From assembly GCF_001647285.1 (NCBI RefSeq), contig NZ_LRML01000005.1, forward strand, positions 124,001 through 188,000: DNA of 64,000 nt, in the 5' to 3' direction. The notes under the pieces are model-generated. The model did no database searches and had not been told where the DNA came from. It was given only the letters and a program-made list of their open reading frames with translations. Of this stretch, positions 7,328 to 16,261 are shown in pieces. The translations under genes and the position numbers were made by a program. The DNA comes from Rufibacter roseus. GTDB taxonomy: Bacteria; Bacteroidota; Bacteroidia; Cytophagales; Hymenobacteraceae. The number at the start of each line of letters is the position of its first letter. Position 1 is the stretch's first letter.

Positions 7328-8476
7328 ATGAAGGAACCTGCATTTGTCCTGGAAGGGAAGCCTGTGCATGTGGTAGAGTCAGCGGAAGCGTTGCAAACAG
7401 CAGTTAACCACCTTGCCCAGAAGCCAGAACTTGCTTTAGACTTAGAATTCGACCAACACCACTATACCTATGGGTTTAATCTCTGCCTGATTCAAATATC
7501 AGACGGGCACGATTGTTTTCTGATTGACCCTCTCCCTGTTCAGGACCTGCAGCCCCTCTGGGATGTGCTGGAGAATCCCGCCATTGTCAAGATTTTTCAC
7601 CACGCTAACAATGACCTCATGCTGCTGAGCATGCTGGGTTGCCAGGTGCGCAACATTGTAGACACCGCCGTTGCCGCTAAGATACTGAACTATGCCAAAG
7701 CGTCTTTAGGCAATTTGCTCGAAGAGGAACTGGGTCTTCGGCTGGACAAATCACAGCAGATGAGCAACTGGAACCAGCGCCCTCTGTCTAAGCGACAGAT
7801 GGAATACGCCGCCCAGGATGTGCTGTACCTGCATGAGCTCAAAAAAGCCATGGTGTCTAAAATTGAGGAGCTTGACCGCATGCACTGGCTCAAAGAAGAA
7901 GACCAGTTACTGGAAGAAATCACCTTCACAGAGCAAGCCGACCCACACCTCAAAATAAAGTTTCCGCAGCGGCTCACGTATTTCCAGCAGTTTATCTTAA
8001 AGCCCATTTATGACTTCAGAGACCAGCTTGCCCAGAAATGGAATTTGCCCGCTGGCCAGGTAATCAACACCAGTGCTTTGATGGAACTGCTGAACAAGCC
8101 GGAGCAGGGAATCAATGAATGGCTGTACCACACCAGAGGCATTCATGGTCGCCTGCAGCAGGAGCGGTTTGAGCAGCAGCTGCAGCGCATTATAAACGGG
8201 GCTATGCAAGAAGCTAAGAAGAGACAGATTCCTAACCGCGTTCCGCCCAGCTCTTTTCCACCCCGGCTTAAAACTCCTGAAACCGAGGCCCGCAAAGAGC
8301 AGCTGTGTGTCGTGCAGAAGGCCCTTATAGAAAAGTACGGAGCCTATACAACTCCAATGCTGTTAGACCAAAGCATCATTACCCACTACAGCCAAACCGG
8401 TGAATTAGTGGTAAACAAAAACTACGCCCGAGAGATTGTTCTGGCTACGGCAAAAGAATTGGATGTAAAGCTCTAG
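7328..8476 (+). CDS. rnd: Ribonuclease D (3'-5' exoribonuclease)
   Basis: 382 residues. The DEDDy exonuclease core covers ~15-190: D38 and E40 in LALDLEFD, D95 in HHANND, and Y159/D163 in EYAAQDV, which supply the two-metal site that removes 3' nucleotides from tRNA precursors and other structured RNAs. An HRDC-like helical domain follows (KIFPQRLTYFQQF region to ~290), then a second helical tail; this is the normal RNase D layout and length. The ATG follows closely on a -7 box, so a leaderless transcript is likely. Confidence 0.88.
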   Translation: MKEPAFVLEGKPVHVVESAEALQTAVNHLAQKPELALDLEFDQHHYTYGFNLCLIQISDGHDCFLIDPLPVQDLQPLWDVLENPAIVKIFHHANNDLMLLSMLGCQVRNIVDTAVAAKILNYAKASLGNLLEEELGLRLDKSQQMSNWNQRPLSKRQMEYAAQDVLYLHELKKAMVSKIEELDRMHWLKEEDQLLEEITFTEQADPHLKIKFPQRLTYFQQFILKPIYDFRDQLAQKWNLPAGQVINTSALMELLNKPEQGINEWLYHTRGIHGRLQQERFEQQLQRIINGAMQEAKKRQIPNRVPPSSFPPRLKTPETEARKEQLCVVQKALIEKYGAYTTPMLLDQSIITHYSQTGELVVNKNYAREIVLATAKELDVKL

Positions 8477-8548
8477 TTTAAAGAGTGAAGGAGTAAATCT
8501 GTTTGTCTTTCTGCAGTTTCTTTCAGAAAGGTGATCTGAATTTTTCCT

Positions 8549-8584
8549 GTTTTACCGCTGTTTTTCAAAAAACAAGCCCAAAAC
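8549..8584. repeat. 36-nt intergenic palindrome, copy 5
   Basis: Core length conserved, but the variable pair is mismatched (A against C); inner TTTTT/AAAAA pairs. Lies between rnd and the next gene. Confidence 0.6.
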
Positions 8585-8653
8585 GGTTTCTGCGTATAGG
8601 GCTTGTTTAGGCCTTTATTGGGCTGTAAAATTATAATTTCTATTGTTGCTTTT

Positions 8654-9040
8654 ATGCCAAAGAAGAGTCTCGAATTTGGTCTTTACCCGTGGTTACCCGG
8701 CCATGGTTATTCCTTGATTCACCCAGCCAACCGGCGCGAGTTTGAGTTGCTGGAGCCCTACAATAAAGTATTTGAGAAAATTGATGAAATAAATGGCTGG
8801 CTGCTGCTCCGCTACTCAGATGAAGAGTTTAAGGTGCGCCCCGACATGTTTACCACCATTCCTAAGTTACCCTTCACGTTTGGCGAGTGGGTACGGCCTG
8901 CCAGTCAGCCTACCGGCCCCGTTGCCGAGATTATGGATATTTATTGGAGCGTTTCTGATGACGCTCCTTTCTTTGCTTTACGCCAAGGCAAACGCAAGCT
9001 TGACGGTGTCTACCGTCAGGAGCAGCTGCGACCAGCATAA
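8654..9040 (+). CDS. DUF6960-like small protein (128 aa)
   Basis: I take the ATG at 8654, giving MPKKSLEFGLYPWLPGHG; the frame extends up to 8603 but the extra residues are hydrophobic noise. The product has FGLYPW, FIHPA-like (LIHPANRREFELL), then LLRYSDEEFKVRPDMF and PFTFGEWV, resembling the small DUF6960 family as I remember it. Function unknown. Soluble, no signal peptide. Convergent with the manganese catalase gene; a shared bidirectional terminator separates them. Confidence 0.7.
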   Translation: MPKKSLEFGLYPWLPGHGYSLIHPANRREFELLEPYNKVFEKIDEINGWLLLRYSDEEFKVRPDMFTTIPKLPFTFGEWVRPASQPTGPVAEIMDIYWSVSDDAPFFALRQGKRKLDGVYRQEQLRPA

Positions 9041-9066
9041 GAGCTTTTACAAAGGCTATAAATAAT

Positions 9067-9093
9067 AAACTCTCCGCCAAAAGCGGAGAGTTT
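9067..9093. terminator. Bidirectional terminator
   Basis: AAACTCTCCGC pairs perfectly with GCGGAGAGTTT around a CAAAA loop, between two convergent genes. Confidence 0.8.
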
Positions 9094-9111
9094 ACCTACT
9101 TGCTACTAAAA

Positions 9112-9984
9112 CTAAAGAGCATTTTTCACCTTGTCTATAATTGAGCCGGAAGAGTTTTTCATCTCCTCCACCTGGGCATGGCCTTTCGGATCTGGCGGCC
9201 CAAGAGTTGGCTCATCGCCTACCGGCGCACCAGGCTCCATTTTAAAGGTGCCTTTGCCGTCAATTGATTTACCTTCTGTCCAGCGGCCAGCGGCATTTTG
9301 GTCTTTATAAATGTTGGTGGTAATAAAGTTGTAGTTGAAGTTTTGGTTTTCCTCAGCCTGCGGGAAGCTGTTCGGGATTGGGTGCACATTTTCTACACCG
9401 CCCAGTTCTTCAAGAACCGCTAACCATTGGTTCTGGTGCATGGTATCACGGGCAATTAAAAAAGAAAGCATGTCTTTCATACCAGCGTCATCAGTGGCTT
9501 CCCACAAACGGGTGGCTAGTACCCGGCCCGCAGACTCAGCCGTTACGTTTGCGTACATATCGGCGGCCAAGTTTCCAGTTCCTACTACCCAAGAGCCATT
9601 AAATGGTACACCGCTGGCGTCAACGGCCAAAGCAGCTAGCCCTGTAGATAAAAAGTGGCGCGGGTTCATACCGCCCATAACCGCTTCTACCACCGGATTT
9701 TTGCCAACAATCTCATCAGTCAACGACATGTCGGCTCCTTCTAAGTTCAAGGCTACAGCTGTGGCCAGCATTTCAATATGTCCAATTTCTTCGGTACCTG
9801 TCTCCAGCAGCATGTCTCTGTACTTTTGAGGCCCTCTGCTGCCCCAAGCCTGAAACAAGTACTGAAAGCAAACTTTCATTTCTCCTTCTATGCCACCAAT
9901 GGCCTGCTGCAACATCTTCGCAAAAGCCGGATTAGGCTTATCAACCTTCACCGTATACTGTAATTTTCGATCGTGAAAAAACAT
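9112..9984 (-). CDS. Manganese catalase
   Basis: 290 residues, the usual length. The di-manganese ligands expected in this ferritin-like family are all visible: E35 in GEMKVCFQYL, E66 and H69 in EEIGHIEML, E150 in TAESAGR and H183 in TMHQNQW. The enzyme converts hydrogen peroxide to water and oxygen without haem. Upstream lies a 500-bp AT-rich spacer that must hold its promoter; downstream is a terminator shared with the preceding gene. The polar C-terminal tail (GSIIDKVKNAL) is variable in the family. Confidence 0.93.
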   Translation of the reverse strand: MFFHDRKLQYTVKVDKPNPAFAKMLQQAIGGIEGEMKVCFQYLFQAWGSRGPQKYRDMLLETGTEEIGHIEMLATAVALNLEGADMSLTDEIVGKNPVVEAVMGGMNPRHFLSTGLAALAVDASGVPFNGSWVVGTGNLAADMYANVTAESAGRVLATRLWEATDDAGMKDMLSFLIARDTMHQNQWLAVLEELGGVENVHPIPNSFPQAEENQNFNYNFITTNIYKDQNAAGRWTEGKSIDGKGTFKMEPGAPVGDEPTLGPPDPKGHAQVEEMKNSSGSIIDKVKNAL

Positions 9985-10485
9985 GGATTAAATATTTTAA
10001 ATGAAACAAATTATCTAATCCTATTTATACCACAACAACCACAGTTGGTTTGATAAATTAACTAATTTAATTTTCTAATAATATTCATAAAACAAAATAT
10101 ATAAGTAATTTAAACAGTTGTAAAGCAACAACTTACAAATCAATAGTAAGATTATAAATATATAATACGTATTAAATTTCAGTATTTTTACTGATAAATG
10201 AGTTATAGTCACTAATCAATAATCACACTTAATAATGAAACATTTTTTAGTTATTCAGCTAAAATGAGGCAAGTAAAATTCATAATAGATGAGGTGGTAC
10301 TTTTTTGCTTGCGATGCAGAGGCTTCAACTAATACTAAAAAAACGCCAGTGAGTGTTTTTGCGGTTGACTTTACCATCAAAGAAAGAGCAACTTCAGGTT
10401 TCATCTGATTGCCATTGTAGCCAAACTTATCTTTTTCAAATGGTTGACGTATAAACATCCCAACTGAAACCAAAAAACTAAAACT
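9985..10485. other. AT-rich gene-free spacer
   Basis: About 500 bp, conspicuously richer in A and T than its surroundings, between the divergent manganese catalase and small lipoprotein genes. A 72-codon minus-strand frame (10255-10473) lacks a convincing domain or signal peptide, and I do not call it. The stretch presumably carries both promoters. CAACCACAGTTG near 10036 is a short inverted repeat that could be an operator, but support is weak. Confidence 0.5.
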
Positions 10486-10704
10486 ATGAAAAAGTTAAGC
10501 AATGTAGCGGCGGCGGCCTTAGTAGCCGTTTCTTTTGGATTTGCCTCTTGTGACTCCAAAACCGCTAACAATATGGAAACTGAAACTGAAAACACCATTG
10601 ATGATATCAGCGCCGAAGCAGATTCTCTGTCTCTTGACTCTATTGAAGTAAGAGATCAACCGGTAAATGATGGTGTTGCCGATAAAATGGAGAATAATCA
10701 ATAA
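10486..10704 (+). CDS. Small acidic lipoprotein (72 aa)
   Basis: Begins MKKLSNVAAAALVAVSFGFA followed by SC, a lipoprotein signal with C22 as the lipidated residue. The ~50-residue mature part is strongly acidic and Ser/Asp/Glu-rich (ETETENTIDDISAEADSLSL) with no cysteine pairs or hydrophobic core, so it is probably a flexible surface or periplasmic peptide. Family not recognised. A long perfect terminator lies 14 bp after the stop, so the gene is a self-contained unit. Confidence 0.7.
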   Translation: MKKLSNVAAAALVAVSFGFASCDSKTANNMETETENTIDDISAEADSLSLDSIEVRDQPVNDGVADKMENNQ

Positions 10705-10717
10705 TAATACTGTTCGT

Positions 10718-10768
10718 CAGAAAGCAAAAGCCCGCCGAGAGTATTTCTCGGCGGGCTTTTGCTTTCTG
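10718..10768. terminator. Strong intrinsic terminator
   Basis: Perfect 23-bp stem (10718-10740 with 10746-10768) and 5-nt loop, rich in GC at the core. Confidence 0.9.
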
Positions 10769-10801
10769 TAGTACTTTAAAAATATAGTCCTCTCAGCGCC
10801 T

Positions 10802-10837
10802 GTTTTAGGTTTATTTTCGTAAAAACAGGCCTAAAAC
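10802..10837. repeat. 36-nt intergenic palindrome, copy 6
   Basis: Perfect outer stem CTGTTTTAGG with CCTAAAACAG (10800-10839), ending 9 bp from the stop codon of the minus-strand oxidoreductase gene. Confidence 0.85.
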
Positions 10838-10848
10838 AGTGTTTACTT

Positions 10849-12063
10849 TCAGCCGAAGGCGTAGTCGTGCAGGTACTGGTACCGCTCACATAGCTGCCCG
10901 TCTTTGGCAATGGTGGCACGCGCCAGTACTCCTTCTGGGTCACCGTTCACCAGGTGAGGCAACACCTTGTCTATCAGCTGTCTTCCAAAGTCGCGGGAGG
11001 CATTGCGGGGCAGTTCGCAAGGCAGGTTGTCTACCGCCATTACGGTTACATTTTTGGAATTGCTGTACGCTTCTTCCAATTCGCCGGTCCAGGGATTATA
11101 GTCATAGGCGGGTTTGTCAATAGAAGATACTCGTTTTGTGCTCGGAATAGAGCCGCCCACGTCGCAGGTTATGTCTGCAATGGTGTTGATCTTGAAATCT
11201 GGTTCCCGCATGAACTCCTCAGTAAAAAGCACTGGTGCCTGCGGGCTCCAATAGGCACAGGCCAGCAACAAATCAGTGACCTTGGCAAACTTTACAAACG
11301 TAGATTGGTACAGGTGCGGGTTCTGGTAAAAATCCTGCGAGTCCCACACGGCCACATCGGGGCGGGCGTGGTAATCAGAAGAACGGAGCTGCGTGAACAC
11401 CGGCTCGGCAAATTCTTTGTATAGGTAGTCAAACACGCTCACCTGCTTCAGGCCCATGCGGGTGAGTACCTCAATGGCACCCTGCGCCACCCGCCCTCCG
11501 CCGGTTACGGCAATTTTTATGTTCGGCAGAAACTTCACTTTGAAGAATTCCTCCTGCATGTCTTCCATGTCTACACACTCGTGCGCAGGTTTCAGGTGGA
11601 AGAGATTCCATTTGCGGCCATACGTGAGCAGCCCGTTATAAGCGCCCACAATGCCCGCCCACCGTCCGAACGCCACTAACCGCTCGCCCCGCTCGTTGGT
11701 AATGGTTTCATAATCTATAAGCCTGATATTCTTTTCCAGCACCGCCCGCAGCAGCTTCTGATTGTGCGGCTGCTTTTTAATGGTGTGCGAGAAAAAGAAA
11801 TAGGTTTTATTAGGGATAAGCTGCTCTACAGGCACCTCTTTCACGCCCATGAGCACATCACAGTTGCTTAAATCTTCTTTCAGCGGAATGCCTAAATCAG
11901 TGTATTCCTGGTCTGCAAAACATCGGAAAGGGCTGGGCTGCACCGCCAATCGCACACTCGGAAACGCCTGCAGCACTTCCAAGCATTTTTTAGGCGACAG
12001 AGGCACTCTTTTGTCAACAGGAACTTTTCCTTCTCGCAGGACACCAATCTTTAGTCTTTCCAT
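10849..12063 (-). CDS. NAD(P)-dependent oxidoreductase of the alanine dehydrogenase / saccharopine dehydrogenase (LYS1-type) superfamily
   Basis: 404 residues. The N-terminal half has the AlaDh/PNT-N pattern: IGVLREGKVPVDKRVPLSP (substrate Lys/Arg positions), GVKEVPVEQLIPNKTYFFFSHTIKKQ and the YETITNERGERLVAFGRWAGIVGAYNG segment. A Rossmann part follows with AVTGGGRVAQGAIEVL, and a C-terminal catalytic part. The FSHTIK and AFGRWAG motifs favour the lysine-forming saccharopine dehydrogenase branch over alanine dehydrogenase, but the substrate is not certain. It is divergent from gcvP; a palindromic element sits 23 bp upstream of its start, and another just past its stop. Confidence 0.78.
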   Translation of the reverse strand: MERLKIGVLREGKVPVDKRVPLSPKKCLEVLQAFPSVRLAVQPSPFRCFADQEYTDLGIPLKEDLSNCDVLMGVKEVPVEQLIPNKTYFFFSHTIKKQPHNQKLLRAVLEKNIRLIDYETITNERGERLVAFGRWAGIVGAYNGLLTYGRKWNLFHLKPAHECVDMEDMQEEFFKVKFLPNIKIAVTGGGRVAQGAIEVLTRMGLKQVSVFDYLYKEFAEPVFTQLRSSDYHARPDVAVWDSQDFYQNPHLYQSTFVKFAKVTDLLLACAYWSPQAPVLFTEEFMREPDFKINTIADITCDVGGSIPSTKRVSSIDKPAYDYNPWTGELEEAYSNSKNVTVMAVDNLPCELPRNASRDFGRQLIDKVLPHLVNGDPEGVLARATIAKDGQLCERYQYLHDYAFG

Positions 12064-12086
12064 GAAATTTTATAGCGTAAGTGGCT

Positions 12087-12122
12087 GTTTTAGGGCTGTT
12101 TTCTGAAAATTAAGTCTAAAAC
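12087..12122. repeat. 36-nt intergenic palindrome, copy 7 (in a divergent promoter region)
   Basis: CTGTTTTAG pairs with CTAAAACAG (12085-12124). It lies between divergently transcribed genes, so it cannot be serving simply as a 3' terminator. Confidence 0.8.
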
Positions 12123-12188
12123 AGGAAAGGCTTTTTTGCCTTGTGCGCAATTTAAGAGCAATGTCTGTAATAAGTGAATTTTAACATC

Positions 12189-12196
12189 TACTTTTG
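12189..12196 (+). promoter_or_regulatory. Candidate -7 element for gcvP
   Basis: TACTTTTG matches TAnnTTTG 71 nt before the gcvP ATG. The -33 region is not a clear TTG. Nothing resembling a glycine riboswitch was recognised in the leader. Confidence 0.4.
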
Positions 12197-12267
12197 TGTA
12201 TTCTTACTATGACTAACGCTTGTTTTTAAGAGTAGATTAAAACTTTTCCTCTCAACGCTTTAGAAGC

Positions 12268-15186
12268 ATGACCTATAAAACCAAACCTGCAGATATATTT
12301 AAGGAACGTCACAACGGGCCTGACAAAGAGCAAATACAAGAGATGCTTCAAACCATTGGAGCAAACTCACTGGACCAGTTGATTGATGAGACTGTGCCGG
12401 CGGCCATCCGCCTGAAGAAGCCTCTTAACTTGCCAGCTGCCTTAACCGAGCGTGATTTCCTGCGGAAGTTCGCTCAAATAGCCAAGCAGAACAAACTGTA
12501 CAAGTCGTACATCGGGCTGGGCTACCATGATACTATTCTGCCGCCTGTTATTCAGCGTAACATCTTAGAGAACCCAGGCTGGTACACTGCTTATACTCCT
12601 TACCAAGCTGAGATTGCTCAAGGTCGTTTAGAGGCTCTGATTAACTATCAGACCCTGGTGATTGACCTAACCGGAATGGACATTGCCAATGCGTCTTTGC
12701 TGGATGAGGCTACCGCCGCCGCTGAGGCTATGAACCTTCAGTACTCCCTGCGCAAAGGCAGTCGGAAAAATGCTACCCGCTACTTTGTATCGGAGCAGGT
12801 GCTTCCGCAGACTATTGACGTGCTGGTTACCCGCGCCACTCCGCTAGGGATTGAACTGGTGATTGGCGACCACCGCACCGCTGATTTAAACGACGACACC
12901 CTCTTCGGTGCTCTGGTACAATACCCGGCTGCCGACGGCGAGGTGTTTGATTATACTGATTTCATTTCACAGGCGCACGCCCAGGAAATATTGGTAGCCG
13001 TTGCCGCTGACCTGCTAAGCTTAACTCTTCTGAAAGCCCCAGGTGAAATGGGTGCCGATGTGGTGGTTGGTTCTTCGCAGCGCTTTGGCGTACCTATGGG
13101 TTATGGCGGGCCTCACGCAGGTTTCTTCGCTACCAAAGAAGATTATAAACGTTCTATTCCAGGCCGTATCATTGGGGTGTCAGTAGATGCCAATGGCTAC
13201 AAAGCCTACCGCATGGCGCTGCAGACCCGTGAACAGCACATCCGCCGCGAAAAAGCAACTTCTAACATTTGTACCGCTCAAGTATTGCTGGCTGTAATGG
13301 CAGGTATGTACGCTGTGTACCATGGTCCACGTCGTTTGAAATACATTGGCCTGAACATTCACAGTTTAGCGCAGATTTTAGAAAAAGGGCTCAAAAACGC
13401 TGGCTTTGAGCAGCTGAATGAGAACTACTTTGACACCCTTCAGATTTCTGTGGAGAGTGCCGAAATGCAGCAGGCTATCCGTCAAGAGGCTGAAGCCGCT
13501 GGCATCAATTTCCGTTATTTCGGAGAGAACAAAGTGGGCATTTCTTTGCACCAGAATACTGATTTAGGTGAGGTAAAAGAAATTTTAGCTGTTTTTGCCA
13601 AAGTAGCTGGTAAGCCAGAAGTGACGATCGAACTAGACGAGCTTCCGGAGGAAACCAACATTACCTGGCCTGAGTCCTTGATCAGAACATCAGCGTACTT
13701 GCAGCACGAAGTATTCAACAAGTACCACTCTGAGAGTGAATTGCTGCGTTACATGAAGTACCTGGAGAACAAAGATTTCTCCCTAACGCACGGCATGATA
13801 CCGCTGGGCTCTTGCACTATGAAACTGAACGCCACCGCCGAAATGATTCCGGTGACTTGGCCAGAAATTGGTTCTTTACACCCATTTGCCCCTGCTGACC
13901 AAGCCAAAGGCTACGCGCAGATTTTCAAAGATCTGGAAGCTTGGCTGTGCGAGGTAACTGGATTTGCCGCTGTGTCATTACAGCCTAACTCAGGTGCCCA
14001 AGGTGAGTACGCAGGTTTGATGGTGATCAGAGCCTACCACGAAGCCCGCGGCGATCATCACCGTACCATCTCTTTGATCCCGTCTTCGGCGCACGGCACC
14101 AACCCAGCCTCTGCGGTAATGGCCGGCATGAAAGTGGTGATTGTGAAGTGCGACGAGAAAGGAAACATTGACGTAGCCGACTTAAAAGCCAAAGCGGAGC
14201 AATATAAGAATGAGCTTTCTTGCCTAATGGTGACTTATCCGTCTACCCACGGTGTGTACGAGGAAAGCATATTGGAAATCTGCGAAACAATTCACCAATA
14301 CGGTGGCCGCGTGTACATGGACGGCGCCAACATGAACGCTCAGGTAGGCTTGACCTCGCCGGGTAACATAGGTGCTGACGTTTGTCACCTGAACCTGCAC
14401 AAAACCTTCTGCATTCCGCACGGCGGCGGCGGACCAGGTGTAGGCCCAATTGGTGTGGTGGCTGATTTGGCTCCGTATTTACCAGGTCATGCCGTGGTAG
14501 ATTTAGAAAGACCAGAAGCCATCAATGCCGTTTCTGCCGCCCCTTGGGGTAGCGCTAGCATTCTGCCAATTTCGTATGCCTACATCTCCATGATGGGCGG
14601 CGAAGGTTTGACAGAGGCTACCAAAATTGCCATTCTGAATGCCAACTACATCAAGGCTCGCTTAGAAAGTCACTACCCGGTGCTGTATGTGGGTACCAAC
14701 GGCCGTTGCGCCCACGAAATGATTCTGGACTGCCGCTCCTTTAAGAAAGCAGGCGTAGAAGTAGAAGATATTGCTAAGCGTTTGATGGACTACGGCTTCC
14801 ATGCCCCGACAGTATCTTTCCCAGTAGCGGGTACTTTGATGGTAGAACCAACTGAAAGCGAAAGCAAAGAAGAGCTGGATCGTTTCTGTGAGGCTATGAT
14901 TTCTATCAGAGAAGAAATCAGAGAGATTGAGGAAGGCAAAGTTGATCAGAAAAACAACGTACTTAAGAACGCACCGCACCCTGCACACGTAGCCTTAGCT
15001 GATGAGTGGACCATGCCCTACAGCCGCGAGAAAGCAGTTTACCCGGTTGCATACACACGCGTTGCCAAGTTCTGGCCAACTGTTAGCCGTATAGACAGTG
15101 CCTACGGCGATAGAAACCTTATCTGTAGCTGCGCTCCGGTAGAAGCCTACAATGAGCAAGGACAGGAGATGAATGCCATTGGCTAA
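12268..15186 (+). CDS. gcvP: Glycine dehydrogenase (decarboxylating), glycine cleavage P-protein
   Basis: 972 residues, full length for the fused homodimeric type. The P-protein decarboxylates glycine and passes the aminomethyl group to lipoyl-H-protein. The start shows [17 protein letters not shown], typical of the family. Two homologous halves are present; the active one in the C-half carries the PLP lysine K712 in [16 protein letters not shown], preceded by [12 protein letters not shown] and [15 protein letters not shown]. The N-half has [20 protein letters not shown]. No gcvH or gcvT is adjacent, so the system is dispersed. lipA, which makes its lipoyl cofactor, is ~11 kb away. Confidence 0.97.
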   Translation: MTYKTKPADIFKERHNGPDKEQIQEMLQTIGANSLDQLIDETVPAAIRLKKPLNLPAALTERDFLRKFAQIAKQNKLYKSYIGLGYHDTILPPVIQRNILENPGWYTAYTPYQAEIAQGRLEALINYQTLVIDLTGMDIANASLLDEATAAAEAMNLQYSLRKGSRKNATRYFVSEQVLPQTIDVLVTRATPLGIELVIGDHRTADLNDDTLFGALVQYPAADGEVFDYTDFISQAHAQEILVAVAADLLSLTLLKAPGEMGADVVVGSSQRFGVPMGYGGPHAGFFATKEDYKRSIPGRIIGVSVDANGYKAYRMALQTREQHIRREKATSNICTAQVLLAVMAGMYAVYHGPRRLKYIGLNIHSLAQILEKGLKNAGFEQLNENYFDTLQISVESAEMQQAIRQEAEAAGINFRYFGENKVGISLHQNTDLGEVKEILAVFAKVAGKPEVTIELDELPEETNITWPESLIRTSAYLQHEVFNKYHSESELLRYMKYLENKDFSLTHGMIPLGSCTMKLNATAEMIPVTWPEIGSLHPFAPADQAKGYAQIFKDLEAWLCEVTGFAAVSLQPNSGAQGEYAGLMVIRAYHEARGDHHRTISLIPSSAHGTNPASAVMAGMKVVIVKCDEKGNIDVADLKAKAEQYKNELSCLMVTYPSTHGVYEESILEICETIHQYGGRVYMDGANMNAQVGLTSPGNIGADVCHLNLHKTFCIPHGGGGPGVGPIGVVADLAPYLPGHAVVDLERPEAINAVSAAPWGSASILPISYAYISMMGGEGLTEATKIAILNANYIKARLESHYPVLYVGTNGRCAHEMILDCRSFKKAGVEVEDIAKRLMDYGFHAPTVSFPVAGTLMVEPTESESKEELDRFCEAMISIREEIREIEEGKVDQKNNVLKNAPHPAHVALADEWTMPYSREKAVYPVAYTRVAKFWPTVSRIDSAYGDRNLICSCAPVEAYNEQGQEMNAIG

Positions 15187-15230
15187 GAAAGCTAGCGCTT
15201 GGGAACTAGACCTTAGACATTCATTTTAAT

Positions 15231-15270
15231 AAACAGAAACGCTGCGGAAATTCCGCAGGCGTTTCTGTTT
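15231..15270. terminator. gcvP terminator
   Basis: AAACAGAAACGC with GCGTTTCTGTTT, continued inwards by TGCGGAA/TTCCGCA with one unpaired base. Its last four bases (GTTT) are also the first four of palindrome copy 8. Confidence 0.8.
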
Positions 15271-15302
15271 TAGGCCTAATTTCTGAAAAACAGCTGCAAA
15301 AT
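15267..15302. repeat. 36-nt intergenic palindrome, copy 8 (fused to a terminator)
   Basis: Left arm GTTTTAGGCC is canonical; right arm is degenerate (AAAAT). Left edge overlaps the gcvP terminator exactly as copy 1 overlaps its terminator. Confidence 0.55.
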
Positions 15303-15594
15303 TGCTTTGCCATTCTAAGATGAGTTTTCATTTGCTGATTCAGTTCTTCCTATATTCATCATGTCCTTTACAATATTCAATTGTACCCGATTTATAAGTG
15401 GATTTAGCCCATCCGTCCATCCCGATAAATTAAATATTTCCTAACCTAAACCTTTACCTTAGGCACAATTATTGTGTTTAAATTGTATAATAAACATAAG
15501 CCTGAGTTAGCTAACAGAGTAGTTTAGAGCTACTGCTTGTTTACAATAGCATCTGGCTTTATGGTTTTACTAATGTTTTAAACAAGACAAATAC

Positions 15595-16215
15595 ATGAGA
15601 CAATCAAGCAGATTATTAAAGTCTATGTTAGGGTTGGCGATGGTGGTGTTGGTGATGGGCTTTACTGGCTGCGCCCCTACTTTTAACGTCAGCACCGATT
15701 ATGACAAGGCAACCAATTTCCAGCAGTACCAAACCTGGAGCTGGTATCAAGACCAACCTGTCGCTAAAAGCGATTCTACCCGCCGGTACAGCACGTTTCT
15801 GGATAAACGAATAAAGACTGCTGTTGAAAATGAAATGGCCCGTAGAGGCTTCACCAAAGCAGACTCCAGAAAAGAAGCTGATATGCTGTTGGCCTATGAT
15901 GTGAGTATTGAAAGCATGCAGGAAGTTAGACCAGATTATATGACCATCCCTTCTATTGGTTTCGGTTACTGGTATGGGTACCGTTATGCGTATAGGTACA
16001 ACCGCTTGTATAACAACACCACGGTACGCGAATATCAAGAAGGAACTATTATTCTGGATATTGTAGACACCAAGTCGAATGAGTTGGTGTGGCGCGGAAC
16101 CGGACAAACCACGGGCGGCGAGAAAGCCTTGACCCAGGAGAAGGTTCAGGAGATTGTAACGCAAATTTTAGCTAAGTATCCTCCTCAGAACACAGGAGTC
16201 ACCGCTAGCCGTTAA
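15595..16215 (+). CDS. DUF4136 lipoprotein
   Basis: 206 residues. A lipoprotein signal peptide ends at FTGC (C26). The mature region matches DUF4136: VSTDYDKATNFQQYQTWSW near the start, then RIKTAVENEMARRGF, ADMLLAYDVSIE, and GTIILDIVDTKSNELVWRGTG near the end. A Tyr/Arg-rich stretch (GYWYGYRYAYRYNRLY) lies in the middle. Members are outer-membrane or periplasmic lipoproteins of unknown role that are common in Bacteroidota and Proteobacteria. Single gene with its own terminator. Confidence 0.88.
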   Translation: MRQSSRLLKSMLGLAMVVLVMGFTGCAPTFNVSTDYDKATNFQQYQTWSWYQDQPVAKSDSTRRYSTFLDKRIKTAVENEMARRGFTKADSRKEADMLLAYDVSIESMQEVRPDYMTIPSIGFGYWYGYRYAYRYNRLYNNTTVREYQEGTIILDIVDTKSNELVWRGTGQTTGGEKALTQEKVQEIVTQILAKYPPQNTGVTASR

Positions 16216-16230
16216 TACGCTTAGTATTGA

Positions 16231-16261
16231 AGAGCCCTAAAAATTTAGGGCTCTTTTTTTT
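16231..16261 (+). terminator. Terminator of the DUF4136 gene
   Basis: AGAGCCCTAAA pairs with TTTAGGGCTCT and is followed by a run of T. Confidence 0.92.

Larger units (their letters stand above)
15187..15594. other. Gene-free spacer after gcvP
   Basis: Roughly 400 bp. The first third holds a terminator and a palindromic element. The remainder is AT-rich with no credible frame and must include the promoter of the DUF4136 gene; I recognise no RNA gene in it. Confidence 0.5.

Noticed and set aside
10255-10473. 72-codon minus-strand frame in the AT-rich spacer
   Set aside because: No recognisable domain, signal peptide or leader; composition resembles the surrounding non-coding DNA.
12064-12267. 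Glycine riboswitch upstream of gcvP
   Set aside because: No paired aptamer-like arrangement or characteristic conserved core could be recognised in the ~200-bp leader.
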